Below are positions 53,457 through 61,777 of a stretch of 64,000 nt of DNA, piece after piece (position 1 is the stretch's first letter; each line of letters starts with the position of its first letter). The notes under the pieces were generated by a model. It searched no databases and was not told the DNA's origin. It worked only from the letters and a program-made list of their open reading frames with translations. Origin of the DNA: Phycisphaerae bacterium (GTDB taxonomy: Bacteria > Planctomycetota > Phycisphaerae > Phycisphaerales > SM1A02); contig JAEUIU010000021.1 in assembly GCA_016795065.1 (NCBI GenBank), positions 124,001 to 188,000 of the forward strand, in the 5' to 3' direction. Both the position numbers and the translations under genes were made by a program.

Positions 53457-55844
53457 ATGACGCAGTTCGCTCGATCCTCCGCAGCGGCGCTGACGGCCGC
53501 AACCACGCTTCTTGCCACGGCGGCACACGCCGACATCGTTGGCTCTTGGCAAGAGTCAACCGCAGGCATCATCGAATTCGAGTATGAAGTGACGGGCCTT
53601 CCCGACTTCGATCAAGTAAGGACCGGGCTTCCCAACTGTGGACGGGCGTACTGCGTTCCCACATCCACGCTCGACCTTCTCGCGTATGCCGCCAACCACG
53701 GCTTTCCGGAAGTGATGCCCGGTCCAGGCGCCTGGATGACACCTGCCAAGTACAACGAAGTGACCGGCGCCTTGGCGGTGCTCGGATCGATGATGCTCAC
53801 CGACCCATCGAGTGGAACGACGAAGGGGTGGCAGTACGCCGCGCTAGCAGGCAGCCCGTTTCTGGAGGGAGAGCCAGCCCTCCCACCCTCGAAGTTCACC
53901 GTGACGCAAATGTTCGTCAATGGTGATTTGAACGTACGCATGTACAAGGCCGTCAAATCGGCGATTTGGCAGAACGGACTCTTGTCGCTCAGCCACGGTT
54001 GGTACCAAACGCTTACCTGCGACCCGCAGGAGCCGAGCTACCGGGATGGAGGACATTGCCTCGCCGTGTCCCAAGTGAAGGGGCACCTTCATGTCGACGG
54101 CGGATCGAGCTTTCAGGACTACGGCGCATCGGTACGGCTGCACGATCCGGCGTATGACGAGGGCTACAGCGAGAATGGTACCTGCGACGCGGTCGCACCG
54201 ACCAGCCAATCTGTGAGTGCGGACAACGTCTACACGCTTTTCCTCAAGAAGCTATACGCGCTGATTGACTGCTTCCCTATTGGCTCGCTCGATCGCCTCT
54301 GGGCCTGCAGTAGCTCGAACTGCACCGACCCCACCTTTCGGCTCGTCGACAGCTACCTCATCATCGCCACAAAGAGTGCTTACGCATTTTCCGACGATCC
54401 CGATCCGACCCTCTTCACGCTCAAGCCGATTCAATTCACCAGTGGCAACCTGCAACCCGTCGTAAAGACAATGGGTACGTCGGTTCCGGTGGCAAGCGCG
54501 TCGATCGCCCCCGATGGGGATGAAGTGCTCGTCATTGCGAACGGATTCGTCGCCCGCTTTGATCCATTGGCCGCCGTGCCGATCCCGACGCCGATCCCAG
54601 CCGGGGACTATCACCTCGTCGATCCAACGTGCGTCGCCGTTGGACAAGGACGAGGCGTGTTCGTCCTCGATATGGGAGCCATTCACCGACTGACGCTCGA
54701 CGCCGACGTTCCGATCGCCTTGAACAGCGTGACCCCCGCGATCCCCACCCAGCGTGTGGTCATCGACGACGCGAATCATCAGGTCATCGCCGTGTCGGGC
54801 CAAGCCCAATCGATCGCTCGCTACAACGAGTCGCTCAACGGCGAACCCGAGGTCATCAAGATGCCGGGTAACGTCCCCCTCGATGCCGACGCTCGCGTCA
54901 CGGTCGACCCGCGCAGCGGCGAACTCTGGTGCGCCGACGGCGGACCGACGATCCATCGCGTTCGTGCCAAGGACGGAATCGTGATCGATACGACGTTCAC
55001 GATTCCGGGCGTGAAGGCTGCAGGTGGCTTCGACGTCGATGACGCCGGACACCTCCTGATCTCCGTGAATGGAACGCTGCGCGAGTTCGCCGTGACAGGT
55101 GAAACGCTCAACGAAGTCGTCGACTCGCCCTTCAAAGGGCTGCCCGGTGGACGCATCGTGCTCGTTACCCACAGCCGCTCCAACTTCGACCCGGCGATTC
55201 ACGGCACGCCTGAATGGCGAGACGTCTTTCCAGGTTCATTCGGCGACATCGCCCCGGCTTGCCTAGGCGATATTGACAGCGACGGCTCGGTCGGGCAGAC
55301 CGACATCGCCCTCGTCTTGGGTGCGTGGGGCTCCAGCGCCCCTGATGAGCCGGCTGATGTCGACGAGAGTGGTCTGGTCGGTCCCGAGGACCTCGCCCGT
55401 GTGCTCGGTGCCTGGGGTCCGTGTCCCGCACCACCAGAACCGGGATTGATTCTGAGCGACGAGTGCGGCTCGGCACCGCTTGTGCATGAAGGAGCGTTCC
55501 AGTTCGATACAACATTCACCCAGTCCGACGGTCCCGGACTTCCCAAATCCTGCGACGAGGGCTTCGGACTGGGTTTCGGCGCCGACCTCTGGGCGCTGTA
55601 CGTGCCGAGTGAAACGGGAACCGCAACCATCTCGACCTGCGGGAACGCGACGTACGACAGCCGGCTCGCGGTCTACGCCGGCACCTGCACCAACCTTGCA
55701 CTCCTCGCCTGCAATGACGATAGCTGCAGCGTGCAGTCGTCGGTTTCGCTCCCCGTCATCGCCGGCGTGCCACTCCTCATCCGGCTTGGCGGCTTCAATG
55801 GTGCGACGGGTAGCGGCGTCTTGAACGTCTCGCTGGGCCCGTGA
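53457..55844 (+). CDS. Large secreted protein: C39/papain-like domain, repeat domain, dockerin-like tail
   Basis: This 795-residue exported protein has a signal peptide (to about 26). Residues about 40-245 look like a C39-type cysteine peptidase fold: YCVPTSTLDLLAYAANHGFP (candidate Cys) and later DGGHCLAVSQV (candidate His). Next comes a beta-propeller-like region (about 290-590). A dockerin-like segment (GDIDSDGSVGQTDIALVLGAW, then DVDESGLVGPEDLARVLGAW) lies at about 600-655. The C-terminal domain has LWALYVPSETGTATISTCG and AVYAGTCTNLALLACNDD, like pre-peptidase C-terminal domains. The peptidase role is an inference; whether the catalytic Asp is kept is unclear. ATG 53457 gives the signal peptide. 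Confidence 0.8.
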   Translation: MTQFARSSAAALTAATTLLATAAHADIVGSWQESTAGIIEFEYEVTGLPDFDQVRTGLPNCGRAYCVPTSTLDLLAYAANHGFPEVMPGPGAWMTPAKYNEVTGALAVLGSMMLTDPSSGTTKGWQYAALAGSPFLEGEPALPPSKFTVTQMFVNGDLNVRMYKAVKSAIWQNGLLSLSHGWYQTLTCDPQEPSYRDGGHCLAVSQVKGHLHVDGGSSFQDYGASVRLHDPAYDEGYSENGTCDAVAPTSQSVSADNVYTLFLKKLYALIDCFPIGSLDRLWACSSSNCTDPTFRLVDSYLIIATKSAYAFSDDPDPTLFTLKPIQFTSGNLQPVVKTMGTSVPVASASIAPDGDEVLVIANGFVARFDPLAAVPIPTPIPAGDYHLVDPTCVAVGQGRGVFVLDMGAIHRLTLDADVPIALNSVTPAIPTQRVVIDDANHQVIAVSGQAQSIARYNESLNGEPEVIKMPGNVPLDADARVTVDPRSGELWCADGGPTIHRVRAKDGIVIDTTFTIPGVKAAGGFDVDDAGHLLISVNGTLREFAVTGETLNEVVDSPFKGLPGGRIVLVTHSRSNFDPAIHGTPEWRDVFPGSFGDIAPACLGDIDSDGSVGQTDIALVLGAWGSSAPDEPADVDESGLVGPEDLARVLGAWGPCPAPPEPGLILSDECGSAPLVHEGAFQFDTTFTQSDGPGLPKSCDEGFGLGFGADLWALYVPSETGTATISTCGNATYDSRLAVYAGTCTNLALLACNDDSCSVQSSVSLPVIAGVPLLIRLGGFNGATGSGVLNVSLGP

Positions 55845-55930
55845 CGCCACGGGTTGCCGAGACACGACCCTTCCGATTGGGCCTTTCCCTCCGCCATGGC
55901 TGCCAAAGCGCTTTCACCACGGGCTGTTAC
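55845..55930 (-). repeat. Solo copy of the CAGCCCGTGG dispersed repeat
   Basis: On the minus strand it starts GTAACAGCCCGTGGTGAAAG and ends near CAACCCGTGGCG. The first 24 bases match the right end of the element at 53042-53210 with about three differences. The TAA at its edge is the stop codon of the small membrane gene that follows on this strand. Confidence 0.6.
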
Positions 55931-56136
55931 TTCGGCCCCTTCCACATGGCGGCGTCAAGCACCGACCAGAGGTGGATGATCCAGCCGAGGAAGAACCACC
56001 AGAGGACCACCGACAGAAGGAACATGACGAGGGCCTTGAGCAGGCGCCCCTGGACCAACTGACCGAGTCCGGCGATGAAGAAGCTGCACACCGCGGCGAT
56101 CACGTTGCCTGCTGTACCCTGTCCTGCTGAACCCAT
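55927..56136 (-). CDS. Small TM2-like membrane protein
   Basis: The 69-residue protein has two hydrophobic segments: VIAAVCSFFIAGLGQLVQG and ALVMFLLSVVLWWFFLGWIIHLWSV. The G-x-GQ-x-x-x-G turn and the final LDAAMW fit TM2-domain proteins, whose role is unknown. ATG 56136 has a strong AAGGAGG site 6 bases away, so it is the real start although the frame opens upstream. The stop codon falls in a dispersed-repeat word. Confidence 0.8.
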   Translation of the reverse strand: MGSAGQGTAGNVIAAVCSFFIAGLGQLVQGRLLKALVMFLLSVVLWWFFLGWIIHLWSVLDAAMWKGPK

Positions 56137-56264
56137 CTCGCGTCCTCCTTCGATCACCCGCCCCTGGCGGATGTGGCATGGTTGTATCCGATGATAGGAA
56201 TTGCCGGCGGTCGGTTTCGCCCATCGCCATTGCCCGATGGCCGTTGCCGCCGAGCCTCCGGCGA

Positions 56265-56270
56265 TACCAT
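56265..56270 (+). promoter_or_regulatory. TACCAT -10-like box before the M14 peptidase gene
   Basis: TACCAT ends 8 bases before the GTG at 56279, so a leaderless or near-leaderless start is likely. The same hexamer precedes the S41 gene (22167) and fhs (36925). Confidence 0.4.
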
Positions 56271-56278
56271 CCGACCGC

Positions 56279-57970
56279 GTGCCCGCCCATTCCCTCACGC
56301 GTGTCGCCCTTGCGGTGGTTCTCGTCGCCCTGCTGGCTGCCGACCTCTTGGCTGCCACGTTGCCCGGTGGAGGCGACCCGGCTCACGCCCCGGCGCCGCG
56401 CTCGCGGGCCGAACGGACCAACTACGAGGAAACCAGCCTCGCGGCCGATGTCGATCGCTTTCTCGCGGAACTCGCGTCCCAGAGCGAGCTCCTTCGTGTC
56501 GGCACGTTCGGACACTCCGAGGAAAAGCGCCCGCTTCGGCTGGCGATTCTCTCGAGCCCCCCGCTCGCAACACCGCGCGAGGCCCGGATGCTCGGACGGC
56601 CGATCGTCCTCCTCCAGGCCAACATCCACGGCGGCGAGGTCGAGGGGAAGGAAGCGACCCAGCATCTTCTGCGGCGCTTGGCGATCGGCGACCTGCGGCC
56701 GCTCCTCGATCAGGTCGTCGTCCTTGCCATTCCCAACTACAACGCCGACGGCAACGAGGCGATCGACCTCTTGAACCGAAGCGAGCAGTACGGCCCGATT
56801 GGTGGCGTCGGACGGCGCGAGAACGCCAAGGGTCTCGACCTCAATCGCGACTACATGAAGCTCGATTCAGCCGAGGCCCGGGCCTTCGTCAGCGTGCTGA
56901 ACGAATGGGATCCGCACGTCGTCGTCGACCTGCACACGACCAACGGCTCGCATCACGGTTACCACCTGACCTATTCGATCCCGCTCAGTCCGGCGACGGC
57001 GCCGCGCCTCCTCGACTACGAACGGGAGACGCTCATGCCGGCGCTTCGCTCGGCGATGCTCTCTACCCACCGCTTCCGCACCTACTACTACGGCAACTTC
57101 GGCGAGTCCCCCCTCAAGCCTCCGCCGGACGAGGGACGAACGTGGGTCGCCTTCGACCACCGGCCGCGCCTTGGCCAGAACTACGTCGGGCTTCGCAATC
57201 GCATCGCCATCCTCTCCGAAGCCTACAGCTACCTCGATTTCAGAGATCGCATCGCCGTCACCGAAGCGTTCGTCACGGAGATCCTCCGTTATGTCGCCGA
57301 GCACGACCGCACGATCGTCACGCTCCTGGGCGAACTGGACGCGGAGACGATTCGTCAGGCGCAGAGCGATGAACCGATCGCCCTCGGCGTTGAGGTTCGG
57401 CCGCGTCCGCTCCCAGAAAAAGTCCCGATCCTGGTGGGCAAGACGACCACGAAGCTGAATCCGCGGAGCGGGAAGGAGATGACGGTCGTTGTGCCCGACG
57501 CCGCCGAGCCTGTCCTGATGACCGACTACGGTCTCTTCGAGGCCTCGCGCGCGGTCCCGGTCGCGCGAGCGTATGCCATCCCATCCGACGGACGAACGGC
57601 AGCCGCGATCGAGCGGCTGCAACAGCACGGCGTGACGGTCGAGGAGCTCGTCGAGCCCTGGTCGGGCAACACCCATGAGTTCCTCGTCGAGTCGATCGAG
57701 CGCGCCAGCCGCCCGTTCCAGGGCCGTCACGGCGTGACGCTTCACGGTAAGGAAACGACTCGCGACATCACCCTACCCGCGGGCACCATCATCGTTCGGC
57801 TGGCCCAGCCGCTCGGGCGACTTGTGGCATACCTCCTCGAGCCCGAGAGCGACGATGGCCTCATCGCCTGGGGCTTGCTCGATGAGGCGCTCGCCGCGGA
57901 GCAGCCGGCACCCATCGTGAAGCTCATGCGGCCGACCGGCCTGGTCACGCGGATCAAGAGTCCGCGTTGA
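56279..57970 (+). CDS. M14-family zinc carboxypeptidase, secreted
   Basis: This exported 563-residue protein has a signal peptide (LTRVALAVVLVALLAADLLA). The zinc site is HGGEVEGKE (HxxE), with the third ligand in VVDLHTTNGSHHG. The likely catalytic Glu is in AILSEAYSYLDF, and an Arg pocket region reads LDLNRDYMKL. The C-terminal 200 residues form an extra domain with KTTTKLNPRSGKEMTVVV. GTG 56279 is chosen from the nearby -10 box; ATG 56237 is an alternative. M14 enzymes release C-terminal residues from peptides; the substrate is unknown. Confidence 0.85.
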   Translation: MPAHSLTRVALAVVLVALLAADLLAATLPGGGDPAHAPAPRSRAERTNYEETSLAADVDRFLAELASQSELLRVGTFGHSEEKRPLRLAILSSPPLATPREARMLGRPIVLLQANIHGGEVEGKEATQHLLRRLAIGDLRPLLDQVVVLAIPNYNADGNEAIDLLNRSEQYGPIGGVGRRENAKGLDLNRDYMKLDSAEARAFVSVLNEWDPHVVVDLHTTNGSHHGYHLTYSIPLSPATAPRLLDYERETLMPALRSAMLSTHRFRTYYYGNFGESPLKPPPDEGRTWVAFDHRPRLGQNYVGLRNRIAILSEAYSYLDFRDRIAVTEAFVTEILRYVAEHDRTIVTLLGELDAETIRQAQSDEPIALGVEVRPRPLPEKVPILVGKTTTKLNPRSGKEMTVVVPDAAEPVLMTDYGLFEASRAVPVARAYAIPSDGRTAAAIERLQQHGVTVEELVEPWSGNTHEFLVESIERASRPFQGRHGVTLHGKETTRDITLPAGTIIVRLAQPLGRLVAYLLEPESDDGLIAWGLLDEALAAEQPAPIVKLMRPTGLVTRIKSPR

Positions 57971-58099
57971 CGGGGTACTCGCCGACGATTGCGTTTTCGC
58001 TTCCTTGCGCGAGACCGATTCGACGGACCGGCGCGCACACTTGTTTTCGTTGACCTTCGCGTGATTGGAGACGTTCTCGCGAAGCGATGAGTCGGGTCT

Positions 58100-58105
58100 G
58101 TACAC
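58100..58105 (+). promoter_or_regulatory. TACACT -10 box upstream of the CotH-type gene
   Basis: TACACTCGCCCGTATTC is nearly the same as the rpsA box context (TACACTCGCCCGCTTTC). It lies 67 bases before the ATG at 58172. Confidence 0.5.
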
Positions 58106-58171
58106 TCGCCCGTATTCAGAATCCGTGAACGTTGCGCTCAGGCAACGCCCCGACTGAACGGAGATCTATCG

Positions 58172-60505
58172 ATGTCAACCACCGCATTCCGATACCGCGC
58201 CGGACGTGGCTATTTGCCCGCCCTTCTCTCCTCGTCCGCCCTCCTCGCGGCGACGGCGATCCTACCGGCAGCGATCCTTGCCGCACCTGCCAGTGCCCAG
58301 GCTCTCGACCTCTACGACACCACCATTCTGCGGACCATCAACCTCCAGTTCCATGACGCGAACTGGTGGACGCTCCTCCAGCAGAACTACGCATCGCAGA
58401 CCAACATCCTCGCCGACCTCACCATGGACGGCGTCACCTATCCGAACGTCGGCGTGCGAATTCGCGGCAACACCTCATACACCGCCCTTCCGGCCGGATC
58501 GCAAAAGGTCTCGCTCAACGTCGAGATGGACTTCGTCGAAGTTGGCCAGGATCTTCTCGGCTACAGCGGCCTGAACCTCAACAACGGCTTTCACGATGCG
58601 ACCTTCTGCCGCGAGGTCGTCTACAACAACTTCGTCGCCCAGTTCATGCCCAACGCCCGAGCGAACCACGTCGTCGTCACCCTGAACGGCCAGAACTGGG
58701 GCGTGTACGTCAACGTCCAGCAGTACAACAAGGATCTCCTCCGCGACTACTTCGCCGACGAGGACGGCCTTCGCATCAAGTGCGCCAACAACCCCAACGG
58801 ACCGGGCCTCCGCTACGTCGGATCGAACCCCTCCCTCTACAGCGCGTATGAGATCAAGGACGACGGCGGCCTGACCGATCCGATCGGCACGCTCATCAAC
58901 GTCTGCGACGCGGTCACGAACGGCTCGCTCACCAACTGGGTCGAAATCGATGAGGTCTTCGCGATCGATCCCTCGATCTGGTCGGTAGTGCTCGAGAACC
59001 TGCTCACCGACGATGACAGCTACGTCAACAAGGGTTGTGACTTCGTGACCTATCGTGACCCGGCCGACGGCCGCATGCACTTGCATCAGACCGACGCGAA
59101 CGAGACCTTCACCCAGGCGTCGTGGACGGCGACCCGCAACTTCACCGCGGTGAACAAGCCGGTGCTGAACCATGTGCTTGCCGTGCAAGAACTGCGGCAG
59201 CGTTACATGGCCCACTACCGAACGGCCCTCTCCCACCTGACTTGGGCCGAGTTGGAGCCGATCTTCACCGCCCACCGCAACCTCATCGATGCGGCGGTGC
59301 AGGCCGACCCCAAGAAGCTCTACAGCTACACGCTTTTCCAGAACAACTTCACCACGACGGTCAACCTCCCCTACGCCGGACCGGCCGGCGGATCCGTCAT
59401 CGGTCTCCAGCAGTTCGTGACCCAGCGGGCAGCCCTTCTGAACGGCACCGCCGAGGTCGCCGCAAAGGGACCCTCAATCACAAACGTGCAGCCCTCTGAC
59501 GACTTCCCCGACGCCAACGACACGGTGTGGATCACCGCGAACGTGGCCCCCGCGTCGGGCGGCTCGATCTCGAGCGTCGAACTCTTCTATCTTCCCCAGC
59601 CCGGGACCTATCTCCGCACGCCGATGCTCGACAACGGGCTCAACGGCGACGGTGCCGCGGGTGACGGCGTGTACGGCGCGGTCCTCCCGGTCGACGCCAC
59701 CGCGGGACAGCGCGTGAAGTATTACGTCGCGGCCCGCTCCGGAAACTCGTACCAGTCCTTCAGCTTCGAACCGGCTCTCGCCGAGAACGGTCCGCTCTTC
59801 CTGGATTACAGCTTTGGCGGCGCGGGCGTTCGCATCACCGAGTACATGTACTCCGGACCGAGCGGCGAATTCATCGAGCTCACCAACACCACGCGGGCTC
59901 CGATCGACATGACCGGATGGAGCATGGATGACGACAGCGGCACGCCGGGCGTCTTCAGCCTCTCGGGCGCCGGACAGCTTGATCCTGGCGAGTCGATGAT
60001 CATCACCGAGGCCAACGCCAGCGCGTTCTCGACGGCCTGGGGCCTTTCGGGCATCACGGTTCTGGGCGGCAACACCGCCGCGAACCTGGGACGCAACGAC
60101 CAGATCAACATCTACGACGCGGGCGGGAACCTCGTCGAGCGCCTGAACTACGGCGACGAGACCTACCCCGGCACGATCCGCACCCAAAACAAGAGCGGAC
60201 AGGTCTGCTCGCAGGCCATCGGCCAAGACGACATCGTCGCGTGGGTGTTGGCCGAGGCGGGCGACGTCCACGGAACGGTCGCCGCGAGCACTGGCGAACT
60301 GGGTACTCCGGGAACCTATCTCGCGGTCTCCTGCTTCCCGACCTGCGTCGGCGACCTGAACGGCGACGCGACCGTCAATGCGAGCGACCTGGCCGTCCTC
60401 CTGGGCAACTGGGGCGGAAGCGGCGCGGGTGACCTCGATGGTGATGGCACGGTCAACGCCAAGGATCTCGCCTCGCTTCTGGGCGCTTGGGGTGGCTGTA
60501 CCTAA
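58172..60505 (+). CDS. Secreted CotH-kinase-like protein with lamin-tail and dockerin-like domains
   Basis: The 777-residue exported protein has a signal peptide (to about 43). A CotH-type kinase domain follows (GVRIRGNTSYTALPAGSQKV, GYSGLNLNNGFHD, LNGQNWGVYVNVQQ, residues about 55-400). Next are a beta-sandwich (ITNVQPSDDFPDANDTVWIT) and a lamin-tail domain (ITEYMYSGPSGEFIELTNTT). It ends with two dockerin-like loops, DLNGDATVNASDLAVLLGNW and DLDGDGTVNAKDLASLLGAW. CotH enzymes phosphorylate secreted or coat proteins in other bacteria. ATG 58172 has a GGAG site. The layout fits cell-surface or extracellular modification; the substrate is unknown. Confidence 0.88.
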   Translation: MSTTAFRYRAGRGYLPALLSSSALLAATAILPAAILAAPASAQALDLYDTTILRTINLQFHDANWWTLLQQNYASQTNILADLTMDGVTYPNVGVRIRGNTSYTALPAGSQKVSLNVEMDFVEVGQDLLGYSGLNLNNGFHDATFCREVVYNNFVAQFMPNARANHVVVTLNGQNWGVYVNVQQYNKDLLRDYFADEDGLRIKCANNPNGPGLRYVGSNPSLYSAYEIKDDGGLTDPIGTLINVCDAVTNGSLTNWVEIDEVFAIDPSIWSVVLENLLTDDDSYVNKGCDFVTYRDPADGRMHLHQTDANETFTQASWTATRNFTAVNKPVLNHVLAVQELRQRYMAHYRTALSHLTWAELEPIFTAHRNLIDAAVQADPKKLYSYTLFQNNFTTTVNLPYAGPAGGSVIGLQQFVTQRAALLNGTAEVAAKGPSITNVQPSDDFPDANDTVWITANVAPASGGSISSVELFYLPQPGTYLRTPMLDNGLNGDGAAGDGVYGAVLPVDATAGQRVKYYVAARSGNSYQSFSFEPALAENGPLFLDYSFGGAGVRITEYMYSGPSGEFIELTNTTRAPIDMTGWSMDDDSGTPGVFSLSGAGQLDPGESMIITEANASAFSTAWGLSGITVLGGNTAANLGRNDQINIYDAGGNLVERLNYGDETYPGTIRTQNKSGQVCSQAIGQDDIVAWVLAEAGDVHGTVAASTGELGTPGTYLAVSCFPTCVGDLNGDATVNASDLAVLLGNWGGSGAGDLDGDGTVNAKDLASLLGAWGGCT

Positions 60506-60547
60506 GCCATCCCCCGCGAGGGCGTCATCACCACGGAAGAGACGAAG

Positions 60548-60576
60548 CGCCCCGGTCCCACGGCCGGGGCGTTTTC
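60548..60576 (+). terminator. Rho-independent terminator after the CotH-type gene
   Basis: CGCCCCGG and CCGGGGCG form the stem around an 8-base loop, followed by TTTTC. Confidence 0.8.
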
Positions 60577-60675
60577 GCGGATGCCGCTCTCGAGTCGAGC
60601 AGCCGATCGCTTGTGCGGAAGCCACCCGCACGCCGCAGTTGCACCGAAGTCGCGACGAACCGACCATGATGGCCC

Positions 60676-60978
60676 GTGTCCCTGCCTCTCGCCACGCTTG
60701 TATTTGTCCTCGTCCTCGGCGCAGGTGCATCTGTGGTTGGGTTCATGATGATCTGGCTGGACAAGCGGGCCGCCGAACGGCATCGACGGCGCACACCCGA
60801 GCGGACGTTGCATCTCGTCGAACTACTGGGCGGATGGCCAGGCTCGTTGGCAGCGCAGCGGTTCTTCCGTCACAAGACGGCGAAGGCGTCATACCGACTC
60901 TCCTTTCTCCTCGCCGCGATCGCACATGTCGCCGGGGTCGGGGCAGTTCTCGTCCTCTCGCTCAAGCTCGGCGGATGA
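60676..60978 (+). CDS. DUF1294 membrane protein
   Basis: The 100-residue protein has two or three membrane segments and the conserved DUF1294 core: MMIWLDKRAAERHRRRTPE, LLGGWPGSLAAQRFFRHKT and YRLSF. The function is unknown; the domain is often fused to cold-shock proteins elsewhere. GTG 60676 is the start. Its stop lies 5 bases before a pair of palindromes that control the next gene. Confidence 0.85.
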   Translation: MSLPLATLVFVLVLGAGASVVGFMMIWLDKRAAERHRRRTPERTLHLVELLGGWPGSLAAQRFFRHKTAKASYRLSFLLAAIAHVAGVGAVLVLSLKLGG

Positions 60979-60983
60979 AACCG

Positions 60984-61025
60984 ACCGACCGGTCGGTTGC
61001 CGACCGACCGATCGGTCGGTAGACT
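60984..61025 (+). promoter_or_regulatory. TetR-type double operator overlapping the efflux-operon promoter
   Basis: Two perfect palindromes, ACCGACCGGTCGGT (60984-60997) and ACCGACCGATCGGTCGGT (61003-61020), have centres 21 bases apart. A TAGACT -10 box begins at 61020, inside the second. ACCGACCGGTCGGT-like boxes are classic TetR-family operators, so the regulator encoded next probably represses its own operon. Confidence 0.8.
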
Positions 61026-61033
61026 TTCGCCCC

Positions 61034-61777
61034 ATGGTCCGGAGGAACGGGAAGGAAGAACCGGCACTGCACGGCTATGGCCGCTGCGACTGCTCGGCGG
61101 TGCTGGACGCCGCCGAGGAAGTGGTCCTGCGCGACGGGATCGGGCGTCTCACGCTGGATGCCGTGGCCCGCGAGACGCGCCTCTCCAAGAGCGGACTTCT
61201 CCACCACTTCCCGAGCAAGGAAGCCCTCGTGGACGCCTTGGTCGACCGCAAGGTCAACGAGTGGCTTGAGGACACGCGATCCAGCTACGAGGCCGCGGCG
61301 CCTGGCCCGGGTCGGGCCGCACGGGCCCTGCTGGCCACCTGCCTCTCCTCGACGGACCAATGGACCGACGCGATGCGCCGAAGCTCGGTGGTGCTCGTGG
61401 CCGCCCTCGTCCACGACTCCAAGCACGTCGAGCCGCTCCGCAAGGCAAACCGCGAGATGTACCAGCGATTCGGCGGCGACGGATTGCCTCCCGGCGTGGG
61501 CGATCTGATTCACCTCGCCGTGCACGGCATGTGGTTCGACTGGATCTTCGGACTCTCCGACTGGTCGCCACAACGCCTTGCGGCGGTGCGTCAGGCCATT
61601 CAGCGGGTTCTCGACGGGCACCTGCCGCGGGCGTCCTCCGCAGGTTCCCGCAAGCCAGCGGCGAAGCGAGCCGGCAAGGTCGCCCCTATGGTCGAGAAGA
61701 AGGTCAAGAAGAAGGTCAAGAAGAAGGTCAGCAACAGCCCTTCCACACGTCAACGCACACGAGGAACACGGTCATGA
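61034..61777 (+). CDS. TetR-family transcriptional regulator
   Basis: The 247-residue regulator has an N-terminal helix-turn-helix (AAEEVVLRDGIGRLTLDAVA, SKSGLLHHFPSKEALVDALV). It also has a C-terminal ligand domain with a TetR_C-type WFDWIFGLSDWSPQRLAAV segment. The last 35 residues are Lys/Arg rich and contain three near-identical KKVK repeats. ATG 61034 sits 9 bases after the -10 box, so the message is almost leaderless. It heads the RND efflux operon and probably represses it through the double palindrome. Confidence 0.88.
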   Translation: MVRRNGKEEPALHGYGRCDCSAVLDAAEEVVLRDGIGRLTLDAVARETRLSKSGLLHHFPSKEALVDALVDRKVNEWLEDTRSSYEAAAPGPGRAARALLATCLSSTDQWTDAMRRSSVVLVAALVHDSKHVEPLRKANREMYQRFGGDGLPPGVGDLIHLAVHGMWFDWIFGLSDWSPQRLAAVRQAIQRVLDGHLPRASSAGSRKPAAKRAGKVAPMVEKKVKKKVKKKVSNSPSTRQRTRGTRS

